Made by a program: the position numbers and the translations under genes. Shown in pieces: positions 47,358 through 60,439 of a stretch of DNA of 64,000 nucleotides (positions are counted from its first letter, which is position 1; the number at the start of each line of letters is the position of its first letter). Under the pieces are notes generated by a model that did not search any database, had not been told where the DNA came from, and worked only from the letters and a program-made list of their open reading frames with translations. Location of the stretch: positions 8,028,418-8,092,417 of the forward strand of contig NC_052359.1 of NCBI RefSeq assembly GCF_009727055.1. Direction: 5' to 3'. Origin of the DNA: Benincasa hispida (Eukaryota; Streptophyta; Magnoliopsida; Cucurbitales; Cucurbitaceae).

Positions 47358-48140
47358 CGGTTGATAAGTGAGCTATGCTCAATTGCCTAATTAGTTTTGT
47401 ACTCAGTAAAGACTGCTATATACTTTTTGGACGTATTTTCTAATAAGAGGATTTCTGAAACTCCATATGAGTTATGGAGAGGTTGTAAAGTTGTTTACGA
47501 CACATAAAAGTTGCTTACGTTATTTCAGGATTTGGGGACAACTGACACATATATTGGTGCAAAACCCTAAATAAATGGAACGTTGTTCAAAAGTATGCCT
47601 ATCTTTAGGCTACCCAAAAGTTGAATACTTCTTCAAAATAATAATAATAATAATAAAGTATTTGTATCTACAAATATTGCTTTTCTTGAAGAATATCACA
47701 TGAGAGATCATCATTTCTTATGGTAAGCTAGTATTGCGTTAAGATTTCCATAAAAGTTATAGAAAATCAACAAGTGTTGTTGATTTAGCTGGTTCTATAG
47801 CAAGAGTTGTTAGAACTAGTCAGATGCATCTTTCTCAAGAGTTGAGAGTGTCTCGATGTAGTGAGGGAGTTGTGTGACAGTCTGACCATAACATGGGTTT
47901 ACCAGAAACTCATGTCTTCAATTTTTAATGATAGCATCGAGAATCACCTCAAGGAGTCGAGGATAAAAGATGCATTCTATATTTAAAGTTAGAGATCTAT
48001 TATATGTTGATGAGTTTACAAAGGACCTCACGGCTAAAGTGTTTGAGGGTCATCTAGTGAGGCTAAGACTACAAGTTGTATAATTTAAGGCAAGTGGGAG
48101 AAAAACCCATAGGTATATGATGCCCAGTAAAGACAAACCA
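47358..48140 (+). pseudogene. Family-A Copia internal remnant (integrase C-terminus and RNase H end)
   Basis: The plus strand shows SETPYELWRGCK, LVQNPK, a stop, MERCSKVCLSLGYPK and FVSTNIAFLEEYHMRDHH, the Copia integrase tail. After a large deletion, the RNase H end VDEFTKDLTAKVFEGHL follows near 48,020. A polypurine-like AAGTGGGAG follows at about 48,090. It belongs to the plus-strand element whose 3' LTR begins at 50729. Confidence 0.7.
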
Positions 48141-50627
48141 TGTCACACCCCCTCCCGAGCCTTATTTCCCAGACCCAAAAGAAGACGTGAAAATAGCTGA
48201 CACCACCCTTTTGATATCAACTGCCCAACTTTCATAAACTACAGATGGCTAATATGTATGAATTTTAATTAATTCCTAGGAATAGTTAAAAAGGTTCATA
48301 CTATTACACAGTATTAGCTTTAACGATCCTAATTACTTTCAAAGATAACCTAATCCGAGTCTTGCACTGCGAGAGAGTAGTAATTCCAGACCTTGGGTGG
48401 CTTCTCCTAGAATTTTTCGCTTCCGCTACCTGGGGGGGGGGGGATGAAACATTGAAAAATGTTAGCTAAAAAGCACAGTGAGTGGTACCTTTTGTTTTAA
48501 GGAAACATTTTTTAGAAACTAATATTTCACTCAATCAATCATCACACATAAGAATGTGATCCTCCCAATCTGGTAACTAGATATCCCTGGCAAGATCATG
48601 TATTTCCCCAGATATTCCCCTGAATTACTGATATGAATGATGTGGAAACAATCCTAGTACTCTTATAGCCCACCGAATGTGCAGACCATTAGACGTGCTG
48701 TAGACACACTAACAATTTCCCAGGGTACAATTCCAGTTTCCAATACAAATCACAACAAGCAAAATAACAAGGATCACATCAACCAATAAAATCCAGAAAA
48801 ACACATTGCCTGATCATGCCAATCTTCCGAACTTTACACATATGTATAATAACATATATGTATAATTCAAACATATGAAAATAATTAAAAACCACTCACA
48901 GTCCTCTTGAAGATTTTCCTTAAAATCTTCCTCGAGCAACTCCTAGTCCGAATTCCTTGAATTTTACTTCTTTTCAAAGAAATCCTAAGTTAGTCCAAAA
49001 TTCCTTTAATAATTCCATTTTAGTCTTAAAAATGACCTTAAAGTGAAATAACCAGCTTACCCCCTTCAAAATACCTACAAATAAGCCTAACTTCCTAAAA
49101 CACAGCTTTGGAGGTTATTTTGGCAGTATGGTGGGTGTGGGCAGCTATCCGTGCAATGGGTTGGGCATCAGACCTTACACAGGGTAGGCGTGACACAACG
49201 CTTGGCATGGCACGGTGTTGGACGATTGCGTCCGTAAGGGTTGGGTGGTGGGATATGCGCAAGCGTGCGCTAGTGCGTTTAGTCGTGCAGTCGTGCGTGC
49301 TGTCGAGCGTCTGTGTGCCTAGCGATGGGCGTCCGTTCGCACCTGGTAGTGGGTGTCTATGCGCGTTTGGCCTATGCGATCAGCTGGGCCTCCTATCTTC
49401 CAATACCAATTCCTCACTCCTCATAACTTCAAATCAAATGGCATCTCAGGGTCTTCTACTACACTTCCTTTTGGACATTCTTACATTAATTTCACTTATT
49501 TTGCATGAGTGAATTGTGAGAACTTACTCCCCCAAGTTACCCTATTTATAGGCATCCAAGCTTGCCCAAATCTTGACACCTCTACCTCCTTGCATGTCCA
49601 GATGCCTTCTCTTTGCATTGCCAACACCTCTCTTTGTACCTCTACCCTGAAGTGTCCTCATTTCCCTAGGCCAACGCAAACCCTACACTTTGTATATTTC
49701 CTTGTGTGTCCACCTTAACTTTGTTCAAGCCCAAATCACCCCTAGTTAGCCACTTGTCCGGATTAGTTGTTAATCTAACCTTGCTCTCCAAGCCATTCCT
49801 TGTCAATGAATAACTCATCTCATGGCCGCATACCTCTCTTGATTGCATGGCCTTGTCCAATGCTTGACTCTTCCTTGCGCCCACACCAACCTCAAGATCA
49901 TCACATGTTCTTTTTTAGTCACACACTCCTTCCCACGCATGTGCGTAGCTCATCCAACATCCAACCTTCCTTAGCCTCACTTGATCACATAACTTTGTCT
50001 TGGCCACTGGCCCTACTTGATCGCATCCACTCTTGGCCATTGCACATCAATCTAGCTGGCGCCCATGCTCATCATCGCATACTTCTTTGGCCGCATGCCT
50101 TCTCGGCTAATGCATACCTTGTCATGCCTTGTGCCTAAAGCATCGCCTAGCCTTGCTCGCTTATACTTGCCATCGCTTAAGACACCCCTTCAACTCATGG
50201 GCCTTTTCCATCATTTGGCTATGTCCATCGCCTAGCCTAAGGTCTTGCCTTGCTGCATGCACAATCCAGCCCAACTAACCTCTTATGGCCTTTGACTAGC
50301 ATATCATCCATGCTAACACATGGCACTCATACTCAACTAACACTTAGCCTAAAAATCAACTTCTTCTTTCACGCCTACCATGCAATCTACTAACTTCTAT
50401 TGAGCATGGCTTCTTCCCACAGGCCCTATGCACCAATGCATCAAGATCCCAACGCATGGGCACTTTGGTTTCCATACTTAGCCAATTTTCTTTCACCAAG
50501 TGCTTCCGAACATACTACTCGAGAGCCCTGTTTCAACACTTAAAACTTTCTTCTTTAAGCTTCCTTATTAACCAAGTTCTAACCTAATTCACTTAGGTGA
50601 AATTTCGGGGGTTTAAAAACCTTAGTT
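48141..50627. mobile_element. Probable inserted element of unclear class
   Basis: It begins TGTCACACCCCCTCCCGAGC, a start typical of some plant LTRs, and separates the two parts of a family-A 3' region (the text before 48,140 resumes at about 50,628). It contains a G-run at 48,434, then G/C-rich non-coding text with GCGTG and CGCATG words. The frames at 49108-50138 have no recognisable domain. No clear right end or target duplication was found. Confidence 0.45.
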
Positions 50628-50898
50628 AGGTGATTCCCTAGTTTATTGAATTTCTCTCTAAAACTCAAACAACTCAACATTATTTGAATACATGTGTTAC
50701 GACTAGAGTTTAAGTCGAAGTGGGAGTTTGTTGGGTTTTATGTCATAAAACTCGTGGTTTGTAAACAATAAACTTATGATGTTATCAATAAAGATATTAT
50801 TGAGGCTTATTCAATAAATTTGTTATTGAATGTATGAATTGCTCATTTTGTTTTAGAAATAACCTAAACCTAATAAACTAAATATCCATGACTATTAT

Positions 50899-53800
50899 TG
50901 TTGGGAATGGTGTCCTAAATCTCCTTGTAATCTCGTAGTTTGTAACCTCTGTATAAACATATTGTTGTTAATAAAATAAGTGTTATTTTATAAGCAAATA
51001 CTAAATCCAATAAACTAAGATCCGAGGTTATTTCATGTAATTTAAATAAATATGTAGAGACATACAAGTGGATCTTGTTTAAATAATAACTTAAATGGTC
51101 TGTAGTAGATGGATAAGGTTGGGTATCTTATCTTGGTGACACTACGGATACGGCCCACTTTGTAGGTGTTGTAAAGTGCTATAAATGATCTGATCCTGAT
51201 CATTTATGTGGAGACATGTGAGCAGAGGTATCTGATAATGGGTAGAAATTAACGTTATTACAGCGCAAATAAGTTAAACAATGAGGGAATGCAACGATAA
51301 AAATATACAAAATCATGTCCAAAAGCGTTAAACTGAGAATATTGCGATCACATGCGCCCATCGCATAAAAGTAGCTAATTTACTTATTTTGTGCAAGAAA
51401 AATGCATTGACGCAAGTAAAATTCTGATCCAAGAAATTCAGCATCTGCGCACATTAAAAGATTGCGATCGCAAAGTCATGCGATCGTATGCGCTCGAGAG
51501 AAGTTGCTTAAGAAGGTGGTCACATAAAGACGACGCATCAAAGTGAAAAACATAATAAATCATGATGAGACGGAAAGCTGATGACGGTCGAATCCGAATG
51601 TAGTTGACAAGCTGTTAACGACACACTATAGCAAGTACACTCAACTTTTCGTTGACCATTAATCGGCCCATCAAAGCAGGAGATTTAATGATAGCCCATC
51701 ATTGCAATCATTAGAGAGAAAAGCTTCTTCACCTTGAGCTCTATAAATACCGAAGGCTAGCATTGTGAAAGGGGTTAACAAGTTCGCCATATAGAATAAA
51801 GATCGTATACAAAAATAGATAGTCGTTAGTCTGTTCAGAGTTATTCTTATACTTAGAAGACGGAGACGAGCGAAGAGAAGAAGACACTGAAAGATCATTT
51901 CTGGATAGCTCGAAAGACTACCGGGAAGCGCTATAAAAGGAGCGAGGGTCGACACTTCCGAAAGCAAGGATATTCTTCTGGGCAGAGTTGGAGTGAAAAG
52001 CTAGTGTAAAAAGCCACGAGAAGCAAGACATTGCTACCAGGCTTTCTATCCCTACATTCCATTGTTGTTTTGTATTCTGCACTTTATTTATAGAAAATGG
52101 AATTCTCATCTCAACATTTGTTCAATCTCTTCACATTTCGCATGAGTAGCTAAATTTTCGAATGGGTTGAGAGGTACTTAACTAGCATGACCTAAGATTT
52201 ACACTTTATGCGATCATATTGTCTTATGTATGCGTCATTCAACCTTTAAAGATACTTGATTGAGTAGTCTAAAGAAAGAATCTAGACTTGAGAGAGTCGG
52301 ATTAGAATCGAGGCTTGAGAGAGTCAGATTAGAACCGCATAAGCAAGAGATAGAAACTTAGACATAAGTTCTATTTGCTATTATGCATCGCATGCACCCT
52401 AGAGATACGATATGATAGTATGCGATCACCTTGTATATGTGAGCATCATTCATCATCGCATAGACAATAATAGAGGCTTTGACATAAGTCCTATCGACAT
52501 TATCATATACATCACATGCGTCCTAGAAAATAAGAACTATGACATTTGATGAGAGATGACATGTTGTTGTGTGTGTGTAGCATGATCGCATAACTTGAAC
52601 GCAATCTTAGGAAGTGTTAACCAAATCCCTTATCAACCCGTTCATCGCATACTCGTTGAAATTTTTTATTTCATCAACTCTTTACTCGAATCCGTCATAT
52701 AGGAAATATACTTAAACAAAACATCAACCAACTTATTTGTTTATGCAATCGCAAAGGAATCAAATTTACTGTCGTATAGTAACTCAGTAGTCCCTGGGTT
52801 CGACCATGGACTTACCAGGAAACCTTGTGAGATTTATACTTGGGTTTTACTAGGAATACTTGCATGTGCAACGCATAGCACATCACCGCAAACATACACC
52901 ATAATCGCATCACATTTCCAACGCATCAGTATCTTATACAAAGAGTTTGTATAAGACCAGACCACGAAATGATTAGTCTTTTTATATAACAACGTTAATA
53001 TAGAGACTTACATTTCATTAGGATGACCATGGGTGACATGATCTGAATCCTGAGTATGTTATGAACTCCTGCTCATGAAGGCAATTCTTTGATTTGTATG
53101 GGTGAGAATGGTTAGATTGCTAACTCAACAAGCCTACCATTTTGAGGATTTGTCTGACTGGAGAGTTGAGAACTCAGCTACACAAGACAGAATTCACTTC
53201 TTCCCCGATGTAGGGGCAAGTAGATAAATTGCTCCCTTAAAGGCTGATTTTGGGTCTTGAACATAGTGGTCACACCCTCTCTTGGCCCGAGAGGACTTGG
53301 TCATAGTGGGAGTATGACTTATTGTTTATTAGAGAAATCAATGATACTTAAGGAGTTAGATGTATCCACAGGGGAAAAACGGTATTTTTGCCCAGCTGTA
53401 CTTACGAGCAATTTGTGAAGGGCCATTGCACTGTTGATTGGTTATATCCAATGGATACATAAATTTATCTAGAGTGCGAATAGTGCAGCTGTCGGTCTTT
53501 AGTGGAGTGACCGGAAATTAATGGATGTTGGATAATTTAATTAAAGAGTTTAATTAATTATTCGAGTACTATTGGAGTTTCAATCTACAGGTTCATAAGG
53601 TCCCTACTATAGCTCAACAGTGATTTAATCTTTGGATTAATTTGAAGTGTTAAAATTAAGTAAGGGAATTAATTATATATGATATAATTAATTATAATGT
53701 ATTTGATACATTATATATGAGAGGAATTTGAATATGATTAAAATACCAATTATATGAATGAGATTCATATAATTAAATATAAATATGATTTATATTGAGA

Positions 53801-54830
53801 GGAATTAAATATTTGGATATGATCCAAATATCACTTATATGAATGAGAATCATATAAATGGATTTAATATAAATGTGATTTATATTAAATGTCACATATA
53901 TTTAAGAGAGAATAAAATTTATAGTTTATGTTGTATTTGATGCAAAATAAAACTTATGGGGCTATTTCGGGGCCCAACATGAGATGGTATATCCCTACAT
54001 CCTATATCATCTTAGTGTTTCGAGGCCTATTATCCTATCTTACCGATTTTAATTATTTATAGGCCAATTTCGGAACGTGTTTTGTATCTCATCATCATTT
54101 TCCTTTCGTGTATCGTATATCATCTTAATGCTTGAATATACTCGATCAGAACTCTCCAGACATCAAAACTCTCTAGATATCAGAACTTACATTTGATATA
54201 ACATATAGTGTGTGTGTTACATCCTATATCATCTCAGCACTTACATTTGATATAACATATAGTGTGTGTGTGTGTGTGTGTATGTATATATATATATATA
54301 TAATAAAGTAGTTATTATATATTCTATTTTATTAATTTATTTGAAATTAATAGAAGGGATGAAGATAACTCCCTCTCACATTATTTCAAGATAACTAACG
54401 CGTTTTTCAAATTGGTTGGAGAGATGATCTTCTTCAAGTGTTCTCAATCTAAGAGAAGAGTTCTCTAAGAAAAATCTCATCCTCTCCTTCTCCTTCCCTC
54501 TACCAAGGATTCAAGCAAAGCTCACAACTCCTGCTTGAATCTTTTAATCCCAAAAGAGAATACAGAGGGTTCTTACTTGGTAGTGTCAGTTCAAGAAGAA
54601 AGAGAGATCCATGAAGAAAGATTTCCGTTCGTGATTGTTTGAGGGATTTGTGAAGAAAGGTTCTTCAAAGGTGATATCTCTTGACTTGTTTCTTGTTTAA
54701 AAACATGTTGTAATTTAATGTTATATGCATATATCTATTGTATGTTTACTGTAAATTATGTTTTCAATAATTAATGGAATTTGGACGATTTGCTTCCGCT
54801 CAAGGATCTCCTCATGTCAAGTTTCCTTCA
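50899..54830 (+). repeat. Family-B solo LTR inserted in A3
   Basis: It runs from TGTTGGGAATGG to TTTCCTTCA, with the 5-bp target duplication ATTAT at 50894-50898 and 54831-54835. Without the 1696-bp insertion inside it and that insertion's 5-bp duplication, it is about 2231 bp. A (GT)n tract and a (TA)n tract lie near 54255-54300. No internal element sequence. Confidence 0.92.
51233..52928 (+). repeat. Gypsy-like solo LTR (family D) inserted in the family-B LTR
   Basis: The 1696-bp insertion runs from TGATAATGGG to ACGCATCA, with the target duplication GTATC at 51228-51232 and 52929-52933. Near its right end it has AGTCCCTGGGTTCGACC, a phrase I know from plant Ty3/Gypsy (Tat/Athila-like) LTRs. 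The strand is assigned from that. It carries many GCGATCGCA and ATCGCAT words. Confidence 0.88.
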
Positions 54831-55180
54831 ATTATACGAATACTTAAATTTTATGTGGCGACATAAAGATGAATCAAGTTTGAGTAAATAGCCAAAATGG
54901 TCTATAGTATATGAATAAGGTTGGGTGCCTTATTCTCGTAACACTATCGGATGTGGCCCACTCTCTAGTTGTTACAATCTGTTGTAGAGTGCTACAAACG
55001 AAATGATCCTGATTTGTTCATGTAATGATATGAGGAGCGGGGCCATCCTATGAAATGAGTTTGCATAAGACCAGACAAAGAAATAAGTCACTATTACTTT
55101 ATAACGTTGTTTACTGCTTAAGACTGATTATTTCAAAGCAATAACCTAGGTAACTTGACCTTAATCCTGAACTAACTGTG

Positions 55181-57226
55181 TGTTAGCATTGGTATCTTAA
55201 TTCTCTCGAAGTCTCATTGTTTGTAATATACACATTATTTATGAATAAAATAAGTGTTATTTCATTTTGGTATTTACTCATATCCAATAAACAAAGCTCA
55301 ATGGTTATTGTATGTAAACTTAAGCATGCATATGAGATATACAAGCAAATCATGCCTTAAGTGATAACCTAAATAGGTCTGTAGTATAAGAATTAAGGAG
55401 GGATACCTGATCCTGGTGACAATACAGATACAACCCGCTTTGTAGGGGTTTACAAGTGTTGTAAACTACTACAGATGGTAGATTCTGACCACATATAGAG
55501 ACATGCGAGTGAGGGTGTCTTATACAAAGAGTTTGTATAAGAACGAACCACAAGATGATTCGTCTCTGTATATAACGTTGTCGATATTGGAGACTTACAT
55601 CTCATCTAAATGATCATAGGTGACAATACCTCAATTCTGAGTGTTTTGGGAACTTCTGCCTTTGAGGGTGATCTTTTGATTAGCATGGGTGAGAGAGGCC
55701 AGATTGCCAACTCAACATGCCTACCTTTATGGGGACTTGTCTGATTTGGAAGCTGGGAATTCAGTTACACAAGATGGAATTTACTCCTTCCCCGAAGCAA
55801 GGATGAGTAGATAGATTGCTCCTTTAAGGGCTGATTCCGGGGCTTGAACATAATGGCCATAGCTTCTCTTTGGAAGAGAGGACTAAGTCATAGTTTATGT
55901 TCATTAGAGAGATCAGTGGTACTTAAGGAGTTAGATGTAACTATAGGAGCATAACGGTTATTGGCCGAGCTATACTTACGAGCGATCTGTGAAGGGTTGT
56001 TGCCCTGTAGATTGGTTAATATGGACATATAATATATTTGTGGTAAAGAGAGTTCAATTGTCGGTCTTTAATGAAGTGCCTGGAAGTTAACGGATGGTTG
56101 ATCCCGTGACTAAAGAGTTTAGTCAGTTATTCACGTACCGTTGGAGCTTCGAGCTACAGGTTCATAAGGTCCCCTTGGTAGCTAAATGGATCCAAGTTGA
56201 GGATCGGTTCTTGGTGTAGATTTGCAAAGTTCAAAGTGACAAGAGGTAATTCGATATATATGATATGATTGGTATGGTGTATGAGATACTTCAAGTGGAG
56301 GGTTAATGTAAATGAGATTTACATTAAGAGCCATGGAAGAGAAAAAGGGGTATGGTTTGTATGTTTCATGAGATGAAATATTAAAACTATAGGTTATAAA
56401 TATAGTATGAAAAGTTGGTTATCATTTATATTTATAATAATATTAACTATTGGATAATTATCTTTTTTTCTCTAATAACCAATTAAGTGCGAGGTTATTG
56501 GTAGTTTCATGGTAACCGTGACATAAAAGAAATTTTTTTCCTAATTTTAGAAATTGTTTATTTGAGATTTCTAATCTCGAAAAGTTCTCATGAAAGCTTG
56601 TCAAGTTTAATTCCATTTACTAAACGACAGCTTGGAGAGACTAGATGGTCGTGGAGTGTTCCTACACGATAGACACTCAGCTAGCCAATGAGCTAAACGA
56701 TTGCATAGCTTTAGTTAGACGATCACATAGCTTTTGATAAACAATTGGGCATCGACCTATATGATAGGTTTTATCATCTCCCACTTGTTCAATCGTTTAT
56801 ACGATTGTCCTCCTCCGGTCTCTGCCTCTAACCAACTCCACACAGAGCCCACACTCTGGATTCTCACACCGAGAATATTGAGGTAACATTTTTGGTGGTG
56901 TCATACTCAACTCGACACTGTCGAGGTTTTGTGGAGGTCGTTCGTGGTGTTCGAGTTTGTTGTAATCGTGCTGCGTAGCGGTTGTAGTGTACGAGCGTTC
57001 GTGTATTGCTATGATCGAGCGGTTATGATCGAGGGATCTTGAAGATGAGTCTTCAAAGGTATGGTTAATTCTTTCCCTTGATTCGTAGAAAAGCATGTTG
57101 TAATTTATGTTTTACATATAGCTTATTGTTTCCGTCTGTGACTGTAATTGTGTATGTTCATATATTATTGAAATTTGGAAATATCCTTCCGTTGCTCATG
57201 GAAATCCTCATGCACGATTTCCTTCA
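55181..57226 (+). repeat. Family-C solo LTR inserted in A3
   Basis: The 2046-bp LTR has ends TGTTAGCATTGG and TTTCCTTCA. The target duplication is CTGTG (55176-55180) against CTATG (57227-57231), one change apart. It matches the copy at 38850-41012. An array of GATCG/GATTG words with TAGC lies at about 56620-56810. Confidence 0.9.
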
Positions 57227-57706
57227 CTATGAACTCCTATTTATTCGAGATTATCCTTAGATTTTCATGCATGAGGGTTGGCTTAACAACATCGACTCAA
57301 TAAGTCTCCTATTTAAGGGTTAAGATTAGGTAGATAGCTGGGGAAAAAGGTTGCAAGATGGAATTCACTCCTACCCGCTTTTATGGATAGTAGAGAGGTT
57401 GTTCCCTTAAGTGTTGACTCAAGATCTTGAACAAAGGACCCCACCCTCTCATCAGCCCAAGAGGAACTCGGTTTAATAATTGGATCACAAACCAATTGTT
57501 CATTAGAGGATCAGTGGGACTTGAGGAGTAAAATATAATCTCGGAGGTAACAAACCTTTTGACCTAGCCATTATTACGAACAACCTGTGAAGGGTTGACT
57601 TACTAATCATGGTTATGTTGAGTGGACCCAATATATCTACACTGAGGAGAGTGCAACTACTGGGCTTCAGTGGAGTCACCCAGTAGTTACGAATGGTGGT
57701 TGTTAG

Positions 57707-58100
57707 CTTTAAAAAAGAGTTATTATTCCTAACTTAATCTGGGCTCGTCATTGGATTTTATGTGTTTATTTCCCTATTTTGCAGGTACCGAGTAATCAAG
57801 AGGTAAAATTAATCATTTGGTGAAGAACGAGACTGATTTAAAGCAATTTGGAGTTGATTTGAGCATCCGGGCTTCAAAGAAGTTGAAATTACCAAAATGC
57901 CATATAGTTTCAACGAGTATAATCAGCCGTCGAGTATCATCGAGTAAAGGGGTGTCGAGTATTATCGAGTAAAATGCACCGAGTAAACGAGCATCGAGTA
58001 TCGTGTCATCGAGCATTAAGTATAGAGTTTTTGACAGAATACTCAGCGTTGCAACGCTACTCCTAGCGTCACAACGCTTCGATTATTCAACAACGCCACT
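57707..58100. repeat. Retroelement-like fragment with ATCGAGTA and GCGTTGCAACGC words
   Basis: This non-coding fragment lies between the end of A3 and B2. At 57910-58020 the word ATCGAGTA and variants (GTCGAGTA, CCGAGTA, ATCGAGCA) occur about nine times. At 58046-58078 follow GCGTTGCAACGC and GCGTCACAACGC. The text resembles the leader arrays of the Copia elements, but its element cannot be named. Confidence 0.5.
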
Positions 58101-60110
58101 AATGTCCTAAATCTCGTAAGGTCCTATAGTTTGTAGTATGAACAAACTCTTTGTGATGTAATAATATGAGATATTTTATTCACTATTGTCTATGAAATAT
58201 GAAATATTTTAGTTACATTAACCACAAACCAATAAACTAAGATCCCTGGTTGTCGTTGTAACTTAAGCATGTATGTGGAGACATACAAGTGGATCGTGCT
58301 TTAAGTGATAACTAAATAGTCTGTAGTATATGAATAAAGGAGGGAAACCTTATCCTAGTGACGCTACTAGTGTGGCCCACTTTGTAGATGTTACAAGCTG
58401 TCTCTTATACACATCTAGATGTGTATAAGAGACAGCTACTAGTGTGGCCCACTTTGTAGATGTTACAAGTGTTGTAAGATGCTACAAATGGTTTGATCCT
58501 CACCATTCATGTATTAAACATGTGAGCGAGGATGCTCTATACAAAGGAGTTTTTATAAGACCAGACCACGAGATGTTTAGTCTTGTTATTTGACTTCGTT
58601 TATGATAGAGACTTTCATTTTACTAGTATGATCATAGATAACATGACCTTAATCCTGAGTGAGTTGGGAACTTCTGCCTGAGAGAGCGGTCCTTTGATTT
58701 GCATGGGTGCGAGTGGCCAAATCATCGACTCAAACCTACCACTTTGGGGATTCGTCTGATTGGGGAGTTGGGAACTCAGCTACACAAGACGAAATTCACT
58801 CATTCCCCGAAGCAAGGGTAAGTAGATAAATTGCTCCCTTAAGGGCTGATTCTGGGGCTTGAACAATGTGGCGCCACACCTTCTCATGGCCTGAGAATTG
58901 TTTACACATAGTAGGACTATGATGTGTTGTTCATTAGAGGAATCAGTGGTACTTAAGGAGTTAGATGTAATTATAAGGGTAAAATAGTAAATTGGCCCAT
59001 ATATACTTACGAGTGATTAGTGAAAGGTCATCGTACTATTGATTTGTTATATCCAATGGACACAGAAATATATCTATAATGTAAAGAGTGCAGTTGTGGT
59101 CTTTAGTAGAGTGCCCGACAATTAACGGATAGTGGATATCGTGATTAAAGAGTTTAGTCAATTATTCACGTACCGTTGGAGCTTCAAACTACAGGTTCAT
59201 AAGCTCCCCTTGGCATCTCAATGGATTCATGTTGAGAATAAGTTTTTGGGTTAGTTTGAAGTGTTCAAATTAATAAGAGGGAATTTGATTATATATGATA
59301 TGATATAATTAAATTGATTCAATTATATGTGATCTAATTGATTTGATGTATTATATACATTAATTGGAGGAATTAATATTAAATGCCATAAAGGAGAAAA
59401 AGAACTATAGTTTGTATATTGCATGAGATGTGATATTAAAACTATAGGTTACGAATATATTATTTATTTATAATTAAATCAATTATGGGATAATTGGTTT
59501 CAGTTTTTCTTCTAATAACCAAATTAGTGGGAAGTTGTAATCAGTTATGGTAACTTATGGATAAAATGAAAATCGTTTTCATTTTTTAATAATCGAATGA
59601 TAATAGAACGCACATTAACCAAAAAGCTATATGATAGCTTGAGCTTGAGAGGTAAACGATTGTGCATCGAGTTTTCTATATAATGGTCACTCGCTTCTAA
59701 ATGATCGAGTACTTAAGTCTACATGATAGATTTCTGTCTTCTCCCACTTACTAGATCATTTACACGATCAGTCAATTCCTCCTTTCCCTTTACCAAATCC
59801 ATATAGAGCTCACCACTATTGGATTCTCACACCGAGAATACCAAGGTAACCTCGTGGTGGTGTCTGCTTGCTGTTCGAGGGTCGAGGGTCGAGTGTTACT
59901 CATTGCTGTTCGAGGATATTGCTGAGGCATTGCATTCATGCTGTTTGATCGAAAGATACAAGAAGAAAAGATCTTCAAGGGTATGTTCACTATAATTTAA
60001 CGTTTATGTATAACTAGTGTTGTTTGATTGTAAATGTGTATGTTCTTTCACAATAGTGTTTAGAACGATTTGATTCCACTCACTAGTTCTCTTTATTAAG
60101 AGTTCCTTCA
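58101..60110 (+). repeat. B2 5' LTR (family B)
   Basis: It starts near ATGTCCTAAATCTCG and ends GTTCCTTCA. It contains the third adapter and a 34-bp duplicated piece. It aligns with the reverse complement of 45410-47357 and with 50899-54830. A sparse TAAACGATTG/ATGATCGAG array lies at about 59630-59770. Confidence 0.8.
58398..58435. other. Nextera mosaic-end junction (assembly artefact), copy 3
   Basis: This is a perfect 38-bp adapter again. The 34 bases before it (58364-58397) are repeated exactly after it (58436-58469), as expected if a read through the junction was joined to its own locus. The true LTR probably has neither the adapter nor the second copy. Confidence 0.98.
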
Positions 60111-60439
60111 ATTGGTATCAGAGTCAGGTTGTTCTGATATTCCAAATTCCATTGATGTATTGAATTACATTTGCAGTCGTGGTGGGTTTTATGATGTCTG
60201 CAATGCGTTTAAACGTTAGATGTAGTTGTGGATGTGAATTGATGGATGTTTCGAGATGATTGCCTTTATTTGTTAAAGTTTTCTTTACATTTCAAGTTAA
60301 TTTGTAAGGGCCTCTGTGTTTTTGGGCATAATAACTTTGCTATCGAGTCCGTATTCAAAGAGTTTGAGTCTGTAAGAGTCATTCGTGATGAAGGTTCAAA
60401 GCATGGAGATATCATTTTTATCGAGGAAGACGACTAAAG

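Larger units (their letters stand above)
50729..57706 (+). repeat. Family-A 3' LTR (A3), broken into three pieces by nested LTRs
   Basis: The pieces are 50729-50898, 54831-55180 and 57227-57706. A purine tract AAGTGGGAG at 50718-50726 precedes the start TGTTGGGTTTTATG. The two gaps are a family-B solo LTR and a family-C solo LTR, each with its own target duplication. The joined pieces follow the A2 copy at 29007-29842 in order. The end beyond 57706 is missing. Confidence 0.88.

Noticed and set aside
49108..49512. 134-codon plus-strand frame with a long open run
   Set aside because: The stretch is G/C-rich non-coding repeat. The translation shows no recognisable family and the codon use looks random.
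58364..58469. Transposon insertion with a 34-bp target duplication
   Set aside because: The inserted 38 bp is a sequencing adapter, so the direct repeat is an assembly artefact.
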